64,000 bases of DNA from Alphaproteobacteria bacterium (GTDB lineage: Bacteria; Pseudomonadota; Alphaproteobacteria; Rs-D84): assembly GCA_017650505.1 (NCBI GenBank), contig JAGCET010000001.1:4795-68794 (forward strand). Reading direction: 5' to 3'. Shown one piece after another: positions 50,312 to 58,302 of the stretch (the first letter of the stretch is position 1; each line of letters starts with the position of its first letter). The notes beneath the pieces were generated by a model. The model was not told the DNA's origin. It ran no database searches and saw nothing but the letters and a program-made list of their open reading frames with translations. The translations under genes were made by a program, and so were the position numbers.

Positions 50312-50443
50312 TTATTGGTACAAAACAACCTCGGTCACGTTTTGTGGTGGTGGAAAATAGATTATCATTAAAACCACCAATATTGCAATCAGTGTCCATA
50401 TGATGATTTTTGTCTTTATTGAATTTTTCTTTTTTAATGGCAT
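50312..50443 (-). CDS. 43-residue single-helix membrane protein
   Basis: ATG at 50441-50443 with AAAGGA upstream. The protein has a basic start (MPLKKKNSIKTK), a hydrophobic helix (IIIWTLIAILVVLMIIYF) and a short periplasmic tail beginning PPPQN. It lies between lptG and xerD in the same direction, and its TAA is one nt before the xerD ATG. The basic-helix-Pro layout, ribosome site and coupling to xerD make it a likely real small protein. I cannot name a family. Confidence 0.65.
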   Translation of the reverse strand: MPLKKKNSIKTKIIIWTLIAILVVLMIIYFPPPQNVTEVVLYQ

Positions 50444-50458
50444 ATTCTTATTTCCTTT

Positions 50459-51517
50459 TTATATTGTGTCAAATCCCGCGATAAATACGCCCGCCGCCGC
50501 AATTATAATTAGTGGGGGTGCAATAATTGCAAGCAGTGTCGGTAATGTTCCGTTCGCACCCAGTGCACTGAATATATTCAACAAGAAATATAGCGCGAAA
50601 CAGGTTAAAATACCAATGCTGAATTTTTTACCAAATGTATGATTGCGGCGTTGGCGTGTTTGTGAAAATGCAACGCCCAATGTCGCCATTGCAATCATGG
50701 TCAATGGTAAAAACAACAGAGTCCAAAATTGAATAATATGACCGCGTACCGATACACCGATTTCTGACATTTTTCGAATAAATTTCGGCAAAGCCCAAAA
50801 AGAAATCTGGTCCGGTTTCATATATCGGTCTAATACCGTTTGTGGGGTTATAAGGGTCACGTTTTCCCACGGACCATTGTGTGTTTGACCGGAAATATCC
50901 ATTATGGTTGCCGAATTTGTACTAAGGCCTGTATCTGATAATCTGACACTTTCGGTGTCGATTTTGGTTTGCAATATGAATTCAGAATTTTGGACATATA
51001 TTGTTGCATTATGAAAAATCAAATTGTCCGAATCTTTTGTCATATTTGCCGCCATAATGGTTATGTAGCCATTGTCCGAAGATTCGCGCAACCAAATCTT
51101 CCCATCGACCAATTTTAGGTGTTCACGCGAAATGTTCTTTGATGTCATGCTGACCGAATAAGGATTTATGACCGTGGTTGCAAATATACCAATCAAAAAC
51201 GCGCCAAGCAAGAACGGACGTGCCATTTGGTACGGGGACAACCCCGCGCCAGAAATGATTACGCCCTCGCTGGATCTGGTCAGGTTATAGTATGCAACCA
51301 ATGTGCCCATAAATACGGCCAATGGTAAAAACAGTGGCACATATTCCATCAATCGTGTCCATGCATCGTTAAGTGTTGCAACAGCGGTTGGGTTGCTTGG
51401 TAATCTTTCTACAAATGTCACCGCGAATATTATGCCACATACAATCAGCAATACCAAACCAACACCGGAAAAGAACCGGCGAAATAAAAATCGCGATAAT
51501 ATTCTGTTTCGTGCCAT
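50459..51517 (-). CDS. lptG: LPS export permease, LptG/LptF family
   Basis: 352 residues. Six membrane helices, three before and three after a periplasmic jelly-roll domain (about residues 125-245). GVIISGAGLSPYQMARPFLLG after helix 3 is the coupling segment that contacts the LptB ATPase. With LptB and the partner permease it lifts LPS to the Lpt bridge. LptG is favoured over LptF by overall length and by the AGLSP motif, but this is not decisive. It starts the minus-strand run lptG-small ORF-xerD-J-domain gene. Confidence 0.85.
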   Translation of the reverse strand: MARNRILSRFLFRRFFSGVGLVLLIVCGIIFAVTFVERLPSNPTAVATLNDAWTRLMEYVPLFLPLAVFMGTLVAYYNLTRSSEGVIISGAGLSPYQMARPFLLGAFLIGIFATTVINPYSVSMTSKNISREHLKLVDGKIWLRESSDNGYITIMAANMTKDSDNLIFHNATIYVQNSEFILQTKIDTESVRLSDTGLSTNSATIMDISGQTHNGPWENVTLITPQTVLDRYMKPDQISFWALPKFIRKMSEIGVSVRGHIIQFWTLLFLPLTMIAMATLGVAFSQTRQRRNHTFGKKFSIGILTCFALYFLLNIFSALGANGTLPTLLAIIAPPLIIIAAAGVFIAGFDTI

Positions 51518-51619
51518 TTTGTTTTTATTCTTTTATGGTAAAGTATAGCCTGTTTAATTCCTGATTGCAAAAGTAAAATGAATATTTATAATATAGTGGT
51601 CAAAAACAGGAAGACTAAT

Positions 51620-52090
51620 ATGGACAAGAAACCAATTTCTAAACAGGGGTTTGAAGCACTGGTTCGCGAATTGAAGCAGTTGCAAGATGTTGATAGACCC
51701 GAAATATTAAAGGTTGTGCAATGGGCGCGGTCGCTTGGCGATTTGTCGGAAAATGCGGATTACAGTGCCGCCCGTGAACGCCAACGCCAGATTGACAAGC
51801 GGATTCAATACATCGAAAACGTCATAAATAATGCGACGGTTGTGGATATTGACACGTTGTCGGGCGACCGTGTGGTGTTTGGTGCGCGCGTTGTTTGTGA
51901 AGACGAAGATGGTAATCGTATGCAGTGCCGGATTTTGTCCGATATAGAATCAGATGGTAAACAGGTTATATCGTGTACTTCGCCGGTTGGGCGTGCGTTG
52001 ATTGGGCGTTGTGTCGGTGATACGTGCATTGTGCGGTTGCCGTCCGGGGAACGTGAATACGAAATTTTGGAAGTAAAATTCAAAGAATAA
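51620..52090 (+). CDS. greA: Transcript cleavage factor GreA
   Basis: 156 residues. An N-terminal coiled coil (residues 5-75) with LGDLSENADYSAARERQ, whose Asp-Glu tip enters the RNA polymerase secondary channel, and a C-terminal FKBP-like domain ending in YEILEVKFKE. It rescues backtracked polymerase. The ATG at 51620 follows AGGAAG. Longer frames to 51578 lack a site. It lies 3 nt upstream of mutL. Confidence 0.93.
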   Translation: MDKKPISKQGFEALVRELKQLQDVDRPEILKVVQWARSLGDLSENADYSAARERQRQIDKRIQYIENVINNATVVDIDTLSGDRVVFGARVVCEDEDGNRMQCRILSDIESDGKQVISCTSPVGRALIGRCVGDTCIVRLPSGEREYEILEVKFKE

Positions 52091-52093
52091 AAA

Positions 52094-53842
52094 ATGCCTG
52101 TGCGATTATTGCCTGATTATTTGGTAAATCAAATCGCCGCCGGTGAAGTGGTAGAGCGGGGCGCCAGTGTCGTCAAAGAATTGGTCGAAAATGCGCTGGA
52201 CGCGGGTGCGGACCAAATTGTAGTAGATGTTGTTGATGGTGGGCGTACACTTATAAATGTTGTCGATAATGGTTCGGGAATGTCGCGCGAAGATTTAACG
52301 CGTTGTATCGAACGACATGCAACATCTAAATTGCCCGACGATAATTTGATGAACATAAATTTTATGGGTTTTCGGGGCGAAGCATTGCCGTCCATTGCAT
52401 CTGTATCCGATATGACAATCGATACGAATAATGGCGCCGATTCGAACGGTTGGTGTTTGAATTGTAATACCGGTGATGTGCGTCCTTCGGATTGGCAGGC
52501 GGGAATGCGGATTCGTGTCAAAAATTTGTTTGCAAAAACGCCCGCACGGTTAAAGTTCTTGCGGACCGACCGGGCGGAACTTATGTCCATTGTTGATACG
52601 GTCAAAAGGTTGGCGATGGCACGGCCGGATGTTGGTTTCGTGCTGAATAACAAATGGCGTTTTCCAAAAAACCAGCCAATGGATGAACGAATAATTGCCG
52701 TTATGGGTGATGATGTGCGTGGGGCCATGCGCGCGGTTGATGCAGAATCTACTTCGATGGGTGGAATGAAACTTACGGGTTATATTTCCGAACCAACATT
52801 GCGGCGGGCGTCTTCGGTTGACCAGTATTTGTTTGTGAATGGCCGCCCGGTTAAAGATAAAGTTTTGATTGGGGCGTTGCGGGCGGCGTATATGGATGTT
52901 ATGCATGCGCGGGAATTTCCTCTGTGCGCGTTGTATTTGACTTTGCCGTCTGCTAATGTAGATGTGAATGTGTCGCCAACGAAGAATGATGTGCACTTTT
53001 TGGACCCGAATCATGTGCGGGCATTTATTATTAAGTCTTTGCGGGATACATTGGCCGAAACTATGATTCATACGTCTGGGGCACCGGGTGCGACGGGAAA
53101 TATTTCTTTCCGTGGGCCAATCGTTTCAACGCCGGTGGCGACAAAAGATACCGTTGTGCAACGTGCTTTTGCACCACGACCGGTGAATAATTGGCTGAAT
53201 CATGCAACGGTGAATCCGGACTTTGTAAAAAACGAATCGGTACCCACGCCAAATTTGAACGAAAATATATTTGAAGACCAACCATTGGGGCGCGTTGTTG
53301 GTCAAATTGCAAACAAATATATAATTGCCGTTGCCGGTGAAAATATGGTCGTTGTGGACCAACACGCCGCACATGAACGAATTACATATGAAAAAATGCG
53401 CAATCATACGATAAAGACGCAACCATTGTTGACGCCGATTGTGGTGCACCTGCGCCCCGAAGAAGTTGCGGCGGTATTGTCTGTGGCGGATGAATTGCGT
53501 GCGGGTGGATTGGTTGTGGACGCATTTGGCGATGATGCAATCGCGATATTTGAAAAGCCCGCCGATTGGGATTTGAATTGGGCGACCGTCTTGCGTGATA
53601 TGGCGGACGAGGTTCGCGATTACGGGCATTCCAGTGGAATGGGTGAAAAATTGCATTTGAAATTGGCGAATCACGCATGCCATCATTCTGTGCGTGCAGG
53701 GCAAAAGTTGAATGTGGACCAGATGGATGCGCTGTTGCGTGATATTGAAAGAACGGCGCGCGGTGGTGAATGCAATCACGGTCGCCCAGTATACAAATTC
53801 ATTCCGATTAGCGAGATGGATGGTTGGTTTGAGAGAGAATAG
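52094..53842 (+). CDS. mutL: DNA mismatch repair protein MutL, endonuclease type
   Basis: 582 residues. The N-terminal GHKL ATPase has ELVENALDAGA, DNGSGM and FRGEALPSI. The C-terminal dimerisation domain carries DQHAAHERITYE, which fits the metal-binding endonuclease motif DQHA(x)2E(x)4E, plus ACHHSVRAGQ and CNHGRP. This combination is found in nicking MutL of organisms lacking MutH. It couples MutS recognition to strand removal. The linker (about residues 340-400) is Pro- and Asn-rich. It is cotranscribed with greA. Confidence 0.95.
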   Translation: MPVRLLPDYLVNQIAAGEVVERGASVVKELVENALDAGADQIVVDVVDGGRTLINVVDNGSGMSREDLTRCIERHATSKLPDDNLMNINFMGFRGEALPSIASVSDMTIDTNNGADSNGWCLNCNTGDVRPSDWQAGMRIRVKNLFAKTPARLKFLRTDRAELMSIVDTVKRLAMARPDVGFVLNNKWRFPKNQPMDERIIAVMGDDVRGAMRAVDAESTSMGGMKLTGYISEPTLRRASSVDQYLFVNGRPVKDKVLIGALRAAYMDVMHAREFPLCALYLTLPSANVDVNVSPTKNDVHFLDPNHVRAFIIKSLRDTLAETMIHTSGAPGATGNISFRGPIVSTPVATKDTVVQRAFAPRPVNNWLNHATVNPDFVKNESVPTPNLNENIFEDQPLGRVVGQIANKYIIAVAGENMVVVDQHAAHERITYEKMRNHTIKTQPLLTPIVVHLRPEEVAAVLSVADELRAGGLVVDAFGDDAIAIFEKPADWDLNWATVLRDMADEVRDYGHSSGMGEKLHLKLANHACHHSVRAGQKLNVDQMDALLRDIERTARGGECNHGRPVYKFIPISEMDGWFERE

Positions 53843-53854
53843 CCACTAATCCAT

Positions 53855-53883
53855 TTGCGTGGGGGAAAAATTTGTGATATAAT
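53855..53883 (+). promoter_or_regulatory. Promoter of the Cys-rich secreted protein gene
   Basis: TTGCGT (53855-53860), 17-nt spacer ending TTTGTGA, TATAAT (53878-53883), 40 nt ahead of the ATG. Confidence 0.65.
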
Positions 53884-53922
53884 CCCACGGACAGGGAGTG
53901 TTTTATAAAAAAGGAAAGAGAG

Positions 53923-55317
53923 ATGAAAAAAATTCTTTTGGGTGCGTTTTTGGCACTGGTTTTTGTTTGTGATGGGTTTGCCGGGTGTAATTCGGCGATT
54001 ACGTTGATGTATAAGGGTAATCAACGGCCGGCAGATGATGAGTTTTTGTATGAAAGTGAATATCAGTGGCAGGCTTCTAAGCAAGGGTGGGAAAATACCA
54101 GACATCAAACTTCGGGCGATGGTAAGGGATTTGAATGTGACCAAGTAAAATCTGCAAGTTGTACGGCCAACGAAGTGGTAACGATGAGTGCGGGGCATTA
54201 TTGGCAGGGTAAAAAGATAAATCAGACACGTAAGTATCAATGTTGGGGTTGGTGGGCACGCGGTGGATTGAATGACAGGTGGGTCGTTGTTGATGATGGT
54301 ATGTGTAACTCACGTCAATTTGGGGATATACCTGTTGGTGGTGCATATAGTAGGGCGTTAACGAAGGCAGAATGTAGCGGTTATAAAAAGACAGATGAAA
54401 CGCATGGTGTAGAATTTCAGTTGCGGTGTCAAGAAGGTAGAAACCTTATATGTTGGGCAACGAAGTGTGATGATGCGAATATGAAACCGAATGCAGATGG
54501 TGTTTGTGTGGGTGGTGGTGTGGTGCCACCCGGTCCTAAACCAGACAATAGATCTTGCCGGGAAAAGCGTGCGGGTATGAGTCAGACGGCACTTGCATGT
54601 TGCGATACCGGGACCGAGGGGGATTATGATAAGGCAAGCGATAAATGTGTATGCAAGGGTGGTAAGACCTTTGAAATCGTAAGTGGGCGTGGACAATGTG
54701 TAGTCAAAGATAAGCCGGGACCAGATCCGACGGTGCAATGTCCGCCCGAGGAGACGTATCAGGATGGTTTAACATGTAAATGCAAAGACCGGTCGAAAGT
54801 GTACAATCCAAATACCAGGAAATGCGAAGGTGGTCTTGTGACAAAGCAGTGTCCGTCGTATTCAACCCCGGTTGGTGATACATGCAAGTGTGATAATGAA
54901 GGTATGGAATATGATGCCGCCGGTAATTATTGCAAATGTACGATTGCCGATGCCCGAACAGAAAGTGGTAGATGCAAATGTAATGATGCAAACAAAGAAG
55001 TCAAAAACGGCAAGTGCGAATATAGCAAGTCGTATTTGGATGTTTTGGCAAGGATAGAGGCGTTGTATACTTCATTAAGTTCGACAATGGGCGGATTTGA
55101 AAAGTCTGTATGGAAAGATGCCGAAGGGAACTTTAACACTGCGCGTTTGGCGTCGGACAGTATTGCGGGTGTCGTGCTTGGGACCGCGGGTGGTATTATC
55201 ACGGCGAAAATCGTGAAAAAGAACCAATTAAAGCAGGGGTTTGAAGATATTAAATGCGCAATCGGTGGCCAAAATATCGCAAGTTATGGCGACACTATGA
55301 CGGTCGGGTTGCAGTAG
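53923..55317 (+). CDS. Secreted Cys-rich modular protein with terminal membrane segment
   Basis: 464 residues. A signal peptide (MKKILLGAF..., cut near residue 20, after GFAG) is followed by an N-terminal unit with WW and GHYWQGKK motifs (residues 45-140). From residue 180 a chain of short Cys-rich units follows: CKC-type repeats with Gly and Asn-Pro turns, resembling EGF-like modules, separated by Pro-Gly linkers (VVPPGPKP, GPDP). A coiled segment lies at about 372-400. Ser-Ile-Ala-Gly-Val-Val-Leu-Gly-Thr-Ala-Gly-Gly, near residue 420, is a glycine-rich membrane-like helix before the basic tail. Most likely a surface-exposed adhesin-like or structural protein. No named family is recognised. 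Confidence 0.75.
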   Translation: MKKILLGAFLALVFVCDGFAGCNSAITLMYKGNQRPADDEFLYESEYQWQASKQGWENTRHQTSGDGKGFECDQVKSASCTANEVVTMSAGHYWQGKKINQTRKYQCWGWWARGGLNDRWVVVDDGMCNSRQFGDIPVGGAYSRALTKAECSGYKKTDETHGVEFQLRCQEGRNLICWATKCDDANMKPNADGVCVGGGVVPPGPKPDNRSCREKRAGMSQTALACCDTGTEGDYDKASDKCVCKGGKTFEIVSGRGQCVVKDKPGPDPTVQCPPEETYQDGLTCKCKDRSKVYNPNTRKCEGGLVTKQCPSYSTPVGDTCKCDNEGMEYDAAGNYCKCTIADARTESGRCKCNDANKEVKNGKCEYSKSYLDVLARIEALYTSLSSTMGGFEKSVWKDAEGNFNTARLASDSIAGVVLGTAGGIITAKIVKKNQLKQGFEDIKCAIGGQNIASYGDTMTVGLQ

Positions 55318-55350
55318 TTGGTGGCTAGTGATAGTGGTTGGTGATTAGTG

Positions 55351-55375
55351 AAAACGGCGCATAGCGCCGTTTTTT
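55351..55375 (+). terminator. Terminator of the Cys-rich protein gene
   Basis: Stem AAAACGGCGC/GCGCCGTTTT with loop ATA, followed by TT. A textbook intrinsic terminator. Confidence 0.9.
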
Positions 55376-55387
55376 GTTCCAGATAAC

Positions 55388-55413
55388 AAGTTCCCCTCTT
55401 GAGAGGGGAACTT
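55388..55413. repeat. 26-bp near-perfect palindrome
   Basis: AAGTTCCCCTCT and AGAGGGGAACTT around a TG centre, 12 bp per arm. It sits between the terminator and the inverted TTAGTG unit, upstream of yajC. Confidence 0.7.
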
Positions 55414-55511
55414 ACACTAACCACTAACACTCTCGCACTATTTCCTTTACTTATCGTTTTTTTTTGTCTATTCTGGGGGCAAATAATAATAAAACCAAAA
55501 GGAGAAAAGTC

Positions 55512-55823
55512 ATGGAAGAAGTCCAAGTCGTTGATACGGTTACTAGTGCTGCACAACCGGCACAGCAGGGCGGTTGGGGTGGTTTGATGCTCTATTGTTT
55601 AATCATATTTGTTGTGATTTATTTCTTTATGGTGCGCCCGAACAAGCGTCGTATGGCCGAATATCAAAAAATGCTGGATTCGGTTGCGGTGGGGAATCGT
55701 GTGTTGGCCGCGGGTATCTATGGCACCGTTAAAAAGGTTGGTGACAAGACTATTGAAATGGAAATCGCCAAAGGTGTTGTCATAGAAGTCAGTAAAAATG
55801 CCATTGCAAGTGTCGAAAAATAA
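55512..55823 (+). CDS. yajC: Preprotein translocase subunit YajC
   Basis: 103 residues. A short acidic N-terminus, one membrane helix (about residues 22-45, ending FFMVRPNKRR) and a cytosolic part with VAVGNRVLAAGIYGTVKKVGDKTIEMEIAKGVVIEV (in pieces), as in YajC. It associates with SecDF and the YidC insertase at the inner membrane. The ATG at 55512 follows AAAAGGAG. It is first of yajC-secD-secF, with gaps of 12 and 11 nt. Confidence 0.94.
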   Translation: MEEVQVVDTVTSAAQPAQQGGWGGLMLYCLIIFVVIYFFMVRPNKRRMAEYQKMLDSVAVGNRVLAAGIYGTVKKVGDKTIEMEIAKGVVIEVSKNAIASVEK

Positions 55824-55835
55824 AAAGGTATTCAG

Positions 55836-57389
55836 ATGTTGAAAAAATTGGCAATAGTTTTTGTTGCGGTGTTCGGTGTCTTGTTGGCGGTGCCAACAAT
55901 GTGGTCGGGTGCCGCAAAGTATTTCCCGTCTTGGGTGCATCCGATATCGTTGGGATTGGACCTGAAGGGTGGGGCGCAATTGTTATTAGAGGTTGATACC
56001 GCGACAATGTTCCGCGAAAAGTCAAACCAATTGTATGACGAAGTGCGTACCGCGATGATTGATCGGGACAAGGGTGTGATTCGGTTTTCGAACCTGCGCA
56101 ATAATGATGGTGTTGTGTCTTTGACTTTGCGTGAAGGTGAAGAAATGTCGCGTGCCAAAGGGCGGTTAAAAAGTGTCCTTGGGAATACCGTGGATATATC
56201 GTCAAAGGGGCAAACGATAACATTACAATATTCTGAAAAGCAACGGCAAGAAATGATTCAGGATGCCTTGGCGCGCAGTATTGAAATTGTGCGTCGCCGT
56301 ATAGATGCGTTGGGAACCAAGGAACCGTCGATTCAAAGTCAGGGTGGTAAATATATATTGGTGCAATTGCCAGGTGTTGATAATCCGGAACGTATCAAAG
56401 AATTGATTGGGCAAACCGCAAAAATGACATTTCATTTGGTGAATGAAAATGTTACGCCGGACCAGGTTATGTCTGGGGTCGCGCCGGCGGGAACTGAATT
56501 TTTGCCGTATATGGAAAATGGTGGTGTGGTACCGGTGTATTCGCATGTCGAAGTATCGGGCGAATCGTTAAAGGATTCCCAGGCGGACTTTGACCAAAAT
56601 AATATGCCGGTTGTGACAACGGTGTTCGATTCGGTTGGTGCAAGGCGTTTTTCAAAATTGACGACCGACCATGTGAACGAACGGTTTGCCATTGTTTTGG
56701 ATGGCAAGGTTTTGTCTGCACCGACTATTCGTGAGCCGATTCCGGGTGGACGTGGCCAAATCTCCGGTGGATTTACTTTACAGGGTGCAAAAGATTTGGC
56801 CGTTCTGTTGCGCAGTGGTGCTTTGCCGGCCCCGTTACAGGTAATCGAAGAACGTACGGTTGGTGCGGGACTTGGTGCCGACACCATTGCCCAAGGTAAG
56901 GTCGGTTCCGCAATAGGTGTGTTGTTGGTGTTGATATTTATGATTGCGGTGTATCGCGCCTTTGGTGTGATTGCGGACATCGTATTGTTGGTGAATTTGG
57001 CAATGATTATTGGTGTTTCGGCACTTTTAGGGGCGACATTGACGTTGCCGGGAATCGCAGGTATCGTTCTGACGTTGGGTATGGCGGTGGACGCGAATAT
57101 ATTGCCGTTTGAACGTATAAGGGATGAAATTCGTGCGGGTGCAACACCGTTGCGTGCCGTTGATCACGGTTTTACTCGTTCTATGAAGACGGTTTTGGAC
57201 GGTGAAATAACAAATTTGATTTGCGCATTGATTTTGTTCCAATTTGGCGCAGGGCCGATTCGTGGATTTGCCGTGACGTTGTCTATTGGTGTGTTGACGA
57301 CATTGTTTACGTGCATTTGGTTGTCGCGTGTACTGATAGATTGGTATATGGGTGGCAAAAATAAAAAAATTGGTTATGTTAAACAATAA
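55836..57389 (+). CDS. secD: Protein translocase subunit SecD
   Basis: 517 residues. One N-terminal helix, a large periplasmic head with GLDLKGGAQLLLEVD at its start and RRRIDALGTKEPSIQSQG, then five more helices. LPGIAGIVLTLGMAVDANILPFERIRDE lies in helix 4, where the Asp of the VDANIL motif takes part in proton-driven pulling. SecDF uses the proton gradient to complete translocation of preproteins through SecYEG. It is followed by secF after 11 nt. Confidence 0.96.
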   Translation: MLKKLAIVFVAVFGVLLAVPTMWSGAAKYFPSWVHPISLGLDLKGGAQLLLEVDTATMFREKSNQLYDEVRTAMIDRDKGVIRFSNLRNNDGVVSLTLREGEEMSRAKGRLKSVLGNTVDISSKGQTITLQYSEKQRQEMIQDALARSIEIVRRRIDALGTKEPSIQSQGGKYILVQLPGVDNPERIKELIGQTAKMTFHLVNENVTPDQVMSGVAPAGTEFLPYMENGGVVPVYSHVEVSGESLKDSQADFDQNNMPVVTTVFDSVGARRFSKLTTDHVNERFAIVLDGKVLSAPTIREPIPGGRGQISGGFTLQGAKDLAVLLRSGALPAPLQVIEERTVGAGLGADTIAQGKVGSAIGVLLVLIFMIAVYRAFGVIADIVLLVNLAMIIGVSALLGATLTLPGIAGIVLTLGMAVDANILPFERIRDEIRAGATPLRAVDHGFTRSMKTVLDGEITNLICALILFQFGAGPIRGFAVTLSIGVLTTLFTCIWLSRVLIDWYMGGKNKKIGYVKQ

Positions 57390-57400
57390 GGGGTTTTGAT

Positions 57401-58264
57401 ATGAAACTGCATTTTATGAAGTATCGCAAAGTATCGTATTGGATTTCGGGTCTGTTAATGGCCGCATCTATCTTGGCATTGGCGTTTAAGGGGTTGAATT
57501 ACGGAATCGATTTTGCCGGTGGTATTTCGATGGAGGTAACTGCAACAAATCCGGAATATACCGTCGATAAAATGCGTCACGATTTGGCCGCGTTTAAGCC
57601 GGAATTGCAATCGATTGATGGAAATGCAATTCTGATTCGTGTTGGTTTGCCCAAGGGTGCAACCGATGCCGAACAAAACACACGCGTTCGTGAAATCAAA
57701 GATATTTTGGGCGACCGTGTAGAATATGCCCAGGTGCAAATCGTTGGACCAAAGATTGGTGGTGAATTGGTGCGCGGTGGTATTTTGGCCGTTTTGGTGT
57801 CTTTTATACTGATGTCTGTGTATATTTGGATTCGATATCGTGGTGGTTATGCGGTTGGGTCTTTTGTATCGTTGGTGTTCGACTTTGTGTTGATGTTTGG
57901 TTTTTTTTCAATTGCCGGATTGGAATTTAACCAGACCGCGATAGCCGTTATTTTGATGGGTGTTGGATATTCGATAAATGATAAAGTTGTGAACTATGAC
58001 CGAATCGATGAAAATATAAAAAAATATCACAAAATGCCGATGGATGGACTGATTGACCTGTCGGTGAATGAAATGTTGCCACGTACTTTGATGACCAGTA
58101 TCACGACAATATTGGCGTTGTTGGGGTTGTTCGTGTTCGGTGGAATGGCACTGCGTGATTTTGCAATTGCGATGACATTTTCTATCATTATGGGCACATT
58201 GACCAGTATGTATATTTCGAACGTTATTTTGTATCACTTTAACCTGCGCGAAACGAAATATTAA
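57401..58264 (+). CDS. secF: Protein translocase subunit SecF
   Basis: 287 residues, six helices. YGIDFAGGISMEV opens the periplasmic part. GYSINDKVVNYDRIDENIKK, in place of the usual GYSINDTVVVFDRIRE, holds the conserved Asp. LMTSITTILALLGLFVFGG and FAIAMTFSIIMGTLTSMYIS follow. With SecD it forms the SecDF proton-coupled export motor. AAGGGG precedes the ATG. The S41 protease-like gene begins 38 nt later with its own strong ribosome site. Confidence 0.95.
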   Translation: MKLHFMKYRKVSYWISGLLMAASILALAFKGLNYGIDFAGGISMEVTATNPEYTVDKMRHDLAAFKPELQSIDGNAILIRVGLPKGATDAEQNTRVREIKDILGDRVEYAQVQIVGPKIGGELVRGGILAVLVSFILMSVYIWIRYRGGYAVGSFVSLVFDFVLMFGFFSIAGLEFNQTAIAVILMGVGYSINDKVVNYDRIDENIKKYHKMPMDGLIDLSVNEMLPRTLMTSITTILALLGLFVFGGMALRDFAIAMTFSIIMGTLTSMYISNVILYHFNLRETKY

Positions 58265-58302
58265 ATTGGTGATGCCGGTTGCAAAAGACAAAGGAGGGAA
58301 AT

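Larger units (their letters stand above)
55318..55440. repeat. TTAGTG-rich element, copy 4, with inverted counterpart
   Basis: Direct part at 55318-55350 (variants GTGGCTAGTG, AGTGGTTGGTGATTAGTG), terminator hairpin 55351-55375, palindrome 55388-55413, then the inverted form ACACTAACCACTAAC at 55413-55427. Between two codirectional genes. Confidence 0.65.
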
